Shown here piece after piece: positions 61,246-64,000 of a DNA stretch of 64,000 bases. The DNA comes from Rurimicrobium sp040387755 (lineage in GTDB: Bacteria; Bacteroidota; Bacteroidia; Chitinophagales; Chitinophagaceae). Numbering within the stretch: the stretch's first letter is position 1; every line of letters starts with the position of its first letter. A program made the translations under genes and the position numbers. The DNA lies in assembly GCA_040387755.1 (NCBI GenBank), contig JAZKDB010000004.1, positions 62,001-126,000 of the forward strand, read 5' to 3'. The notes beneath the pieces were generated by a model. That model made no database searches. It had not been told where the DNA came from and was given only the letters and a program-made list of their open reading frames with translations.

Positions 61246-61286
61246 CCACTCAAATTATCAAACAATCTAAAACAGAACATATTTCT

Positions 61287-62921
61287 ATGCACAACGGTCA
61301 TTTTCATTTTCATCAACCAGTCAACGAACCAGTATTGGCTTATGCTCCGGGTAGCAAGGAGCGCGCAGCTTTGCAAGCAGCCCTTAAAGAACTAAAAAGT
61401 AAAACCCATGATATACCTATGTATATCGGCGGCAAAAAAATCCGCAGCAGCAAACAAACTGAATTGCGTCCACCACACGAAACAGCCCATTTGATTGGTC
61501 AGTTTCATGTAAGTGATACTACTCACATTAATGATTCCATTACTGCAGCTCTTGCAGCCCGCGAAAACTGGGCCAATACAGCCTGGGAACATCGCGCTGC
61601 TGTATTTATGAAAGCAGCAGAATTGTTAGCCACCAAGTATCGCTTTGCCATGAATGCCGCAACAATGTTGGGCCAAAGCAAAAATGCTTTTCAGGCTGAG
61701 ATTGACAGTGCTTGCGAATTGATAGATTTCCTGCGCTTCAATGTGCATTTTCTCTCTAAAATTTACAACGAACAACCTATATCTCCTCAAGGAGTGAACA
61801 ATCGTCTGGAGTATCGCCCGTTGGAAGGATTTGTAGTAGCCATTACCCCTTTTAACTTCACAGCTATTGGTGGCAACCTGCCCACCGCGCCTGCAATGTG
61901 CGGAAATGTGGTGGTATGGAAACCTGCTAATACTCAGGTATTGGCAGCAGCCCTGTTTATGGACATTCTGATTGAAGCAGGCTTACCTGCCGGTGTTATT
62001 AACCTGATTTATCCTTCAGGAGCTACCATTGCTGATGTTTGCTTTAAACATCCTGATTTTACAGGAATTCACTTCACTGGTTCTACAGGTGTTTTTCAAA
62101 GTATTTGGAAAACAATCGGAGAAAATATCAGCAAGTACAAAACCTATCCACGTATTGTAGGCGAAACAGGCGGTAAAGATTTCATCTTTGCACATCCTGC
62201 TGCAATGGTAGACTCTGTAGTGGCCAATATCGTTCGTGGTGCATTTGAATATCAGGGACAAAAATGTTCTGCAACTTCAAGGGTATACATCCCCAGCAAC
62301 CTTGCCGATGAAATAAAAAGCAAATTGGTTGCAGAGATGAAAACCCTTAAAATGGGGCCTGTTGATGATTTTACCAATTTTGTAAATGCAGTAATTGATG
62401 AAAAATCTTTTGACAAACTGGCCAGCTATATTGATGATGTAAAAAACAGCAATGGCAAAGCCAGCATATTGGCCGGTGGCGGTTACGACAAATCGAAAGG
62501 ATGGTTTATTGAGCCTACTGTTATAGAAACAACTGACCCAAAATATGTAACGATGTGCGAAGAGCTTTTTGGACCTGTTGTAACGCTACACGTTTATGAA
62601 GCGGATAATTGGGAAGCTATGCTAGATGTGGTAGACAGCACTTCGGAATATGCACTTACCGGTGCTATCTTCTCACAAGATCGTTATGCAATTGAAGTAA
62701 TGACAAAAAAACTAACCAATTCTGCTGGTAATTTTTATATCAATGATAAACCCTCAGGGGCAGTAGTTGGGCAACAACCTTTTGGTGGGGCACGAGCATC
62801 GGGCACCAATGATAAAGCAGGTGCGCCATTGAATTTATATCGCTGGATGAGCCTGAGAACAATTAAAGAAACCTTTGTACCAGTAGAAAATTACCGTTAT
62901 CCTTTTCATCAGGCCGACTAA
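61287..62921 (+). CDS. L-glutamate gamma-semialdehyde (1-pyrroline-5-carboxylate) dehydrogenase
   Basis: A 544-residue NAD-dependent aldehyde dehydrogenase that oxidises glutamate semialdehyde to glutamate, the last step of proline (and arginine) catabolism. It has the general-base Glu in VGETGGKDFIF, the catalytic Cys in YQGQKCSATSRVYIP, the NAD-binding FTGSTGVFQSIWK and the C-terminal GQQPFGGARASGTNDKAG motif of the P5C dehydrogenase group. The length matches the stand-alone enzyme rather than the bifunctional PutA. Proline dehydrogenase is not in the window. It may be called pruA or rocA in related genomes. Confidence 0.96.
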   Translation: MHNGHFHFHQPVNEPVLAYAPGSKERAALQAALKELKSKTHDIPMYIGGKKIRSSKQTELRPPHETAHLIGQFHVSDTTHINDSITAALAARENWANTAWEHRAAVFMKAAELLATKYRFAMNAATMLGQSKNAFQAEIDSACELIDFLRFNVHFLSKIYNEQPISPQGVNNRLEYRPLEGFVVAITPFNFTAIGGNLPTAPAMCGNVVVWKPANTQVLAAALFMDILIEAGLPAGVINLIYPSGATIADVCFKHPDFTGIHFTGSTGVFQSIWKTIGENISKYKTYPRIVGETGGKDFIFAHPAAMVDSVVANIVRGAFEYQGQKCSATSRVYIPSNLADEIKSKLVAEMKTLKMGPVDDFTNFVNAVIDEKSFDKLASYIDDVKNSNGKASILAGGGYDKSKGWFIEPTVIETTDPKYVTMCEELFGPVVTLHVYEADNWEAMLDVVDSTSEYALTGAIFSQDRYAIEVMTKKLTNSAGNFYINDKPSGAVVGQQPFGGARASGTNDKAGAPLNLYRWMSLRTIKETFVPVENYRYPFHQAD

Positions 62922-62999
62922 TTTTTAACAATAGTCTAAATGGGTTGCGGAATTAAAATGTTTAATTTTACGAAAGATTAAAAACAATTTTTTAGAACA

Positions 63000-63761
63000 A
63001 TGAACAACAATTTAAATTTTACAGATTACAAAGTAGAAAGCAGCACTGTTAATGCTACAGGCTCCGTTTCTTCTACTTACATCGCCAAAGTGTTTTTGTG
63101 GATGTTTGCTGCGTTGGCAGTTTCCACAGTATTCGCCTTTCTTTTCTCCAGCAATGAAAGTTTAATGCAATACTTAATCACTTTTAACCCAACAACCGGT
63201 AAAGGTGGATTGAGTGCACTCGGTTTTGTGGTAATGTTTGCACCAATAGGATTTGTGCTGTTGATGAGTTTTGCCTTTCAACGCCTATCGGCTACTGCTC
63301 TGATTGCTTTATTTATGACTTATGCTGCTATCAATGGCATCAGCTTTAGCTTTATCCTGCTCAATTACACAGCCAATTCTGTAATCGGCTGTTTTGCATC
63401 TGCAGCTGCCATGTTTGGTATTATGGCAGTAATGGGTTATACCACTAAAAAGGACTTAACTTCATTTGGCCGCCTCCTCACCATGGGATTAATCGGTATC
63501 GTAATTGCTATGCTCATCAATATGTTTCTTAAAAGCGACACAATGGGCTATTTAATCAGCGTTATTGGTGTGGCGGTGTTTACTGGTCTTACTGCCTATG
63601 ATGTTCAAAAACTTAAGAACATTGGTGCTGGAGTTGAGTATGGCGAAATATCTGAAGTAGATGGTAAAAAATTAGGCATTCTTGGAGCACTTACTTTATA
63701 CCTCGATTTTATCAATATCTTTTTGTTATTGCTTCGCTTATTTGGCGGTCGTAGAGATTAA
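63000..63761 (+). CDS. Bax inhibitor-1/YccA-family membrane protein
   Basis: A 253-residue inner-membrane protein with seven helices. The N-terminal tail is followed by STYIAKVFLWMFAALAVSTV, a middle YAAINGISFSFILLNY segment and the C-terminal GLTAYDVQKLKNIG motif with ALTLYLDFINIFLLLLRLFG, all typical of the BI-1/TMBIM family. Characterised bacterial members leak calcium or protons, and YccA of E. coli modulates FtsH. It is monocistronic and converges on lgt, with a bidirectional hairpin between. Confidence 0.95.
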   Translation: MNNNLNFTDYKVESSTVNATGSVSSTYIAKVFLWMFAALAVSTVFAFLFSSNESLMQYLITFNPTTGKGGLSALGFVVMFAPIGFVLLMSFAFQRLSATALIALFMTYAAINGISFSFILLNYTANSVIGCFASAAAMFGIMAVMGYTTKKDLTSFGRLLTMGLIGIVIAMLINMFLKSDTMGYLISVIGVAVFTGLTAYDVQKLKNIGAGVEYGEISEVDGKKLGILGALTLYLDFINIFLLLLRLFGGRRD

Positions 63762-63782
63762 TATTTCGGAAGTATAAAAATA

Positions 63783-63813
63783 AAAAACCACCTCAAATGA
63801 GGTGGTTTTTTTT
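63783..63813 (+). terminator. Bidirectional terminator between the BI-1 gene and lgt
   Basis: A 13-bp perfect stem pairs AAAAACCACCTCA (63783-63795) with TGAGGTGGTTTTT (63798-63810). A and T tracts on both sides let it serve both convergent genes. Confidence 0.92.
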
Positions 63814-63831
63814 GTGCTATTCAAAATAATT

Positions 63832-64000
63832 CTATGAAGCATTAACCACATTTTTCTTTTTATACAAAAGCAAAATGCCAATGCCGATTAAGACCAAACA
63901 AGTGGAAATAATCTCAGCCTGTGTAGGATGCATAAAACCCCAGTCATATTTGTAATTCACACGAATTTTTTCCACAAAAAAGCGTTCAAGGCCATTAACA
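63832..64000 (-). CDS. lgt: Prolipoprotein diacylglyceryl transferase, C-terminal part only
   Basis: The reverse-strand frame entering from the right edge reads VNGLERFFVEKIRVNYKYDW, then HPTQAEIIS, and a last membrane helix (LVLIGIGILLLYKKK) before a TAG at 63832-63834. These are the conserved C-terminal motifs of Lgt, the inner-membrane enzyme that attaches diacylglycerol to the lipobox Cys of prolipoproteins. Only the last 56 codons are in the window. Several predicted lipoproteins in this window would be its substrates. Confidence 0.9.
   Translation of the reverse strand, partial: VNGLERFFVEKIRVNYKYDWGFMHPTQAEIISTCLVLIGIGILLLYKKKNVVNAS

Overview
This 64 kb window is an ordinary chromosomal segment from a low-GC member of the Bacteroidota, most likely in or near the Chitinophagales. 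The evidence for this is a PorP/SprF-type outer-membrane protein, one secreted protein with a type B (gliding-associated, CHU_C-like) and one with a type A type IX secretion C-terminal signal, GEVED and FG-GAP modules, an F-type ATPase a subunit with a cleavable N-terminal extension, and a recurrent -7 promoter element TAnnTTTG instead of TATAAT. Start regions generally lack Shine-Dalgarno sequences. I saw no tRNA, rRNA, insertion sequence, prophage or CRISPR array.

Layout. The left edge holds the 5' end of dnaK behind a 21-nt perfect palindrome, then an OmpA-family protein. From 2.4 to 10.2 kb a rightward block carries a long-chain polyprenyl diphosphate synthase, uvrA, a GT-C membrane glycosyltransferase fused to TPRs, and an ABC ATPase/FtsX-like permease pair. 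From 10.1 to 32.1 kb everything reads leftward: nhaA; the ATP synthase genes atpB-E-F-H-A (no atpG); the PorP/SprF protein; a compact six-gene run (lipoprotein, secreted protein, DUF6427-like membrane protein, purQ, UbiA-like prenyltransferase, dapB); a SpmA-SpmB fusion; a metallo-beta-lactamase-fold hydrolase; a lytic transglycosylase; two large T9SS cargo proteins; and an SDR oxidoreductase. From 32.2 to 36.3 kb, rightward: phoH, a small lipoprotein, and a DUF2007-outer membrane protein-PafA-type phosphatase operon. Then come an RNA m5C methyltransferase (-), pckA (+) with an elaborate upstream region, a GH3-family protein (-), lptB (-) and a small outer-membrane barrel (+).

From 43.7 to 55.6 kb lies a surface-polysaccharide locus with mixed gene orientation: a Wzx flippase, two GT-C-like membrane proteins, two GT4 and one GT2 glycosyltransferases, two Wzy/WaaL-like polytopic proteins and the initiating phosphoglycosyl transferase at its right end. 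It looks more AT-rich than its surroundings, as expected for an exchangeable glycan island.

The right part (55.7-64 kb) carries a large propeller-plus-barrel outer-membrane protein, queA, a DUF1579 lipoprotein, the proline/arginine catabolic gene for glutamate semialdehyde dehydrogenase, a Bax-inhibitor-1-family membrane protein and, at the edge on the minus strand, the 3' end of lgt.

Most genes are housekeeping or lineage-typical. I found no clear new defence or mobile system. The points most worth checking are regulatory DNA (the dnaK palindrome, the pckA upstream repeats, the atpE-atpF hairpins), the missing atpG, and the composition and possible transfer of the polysaccharide locus.
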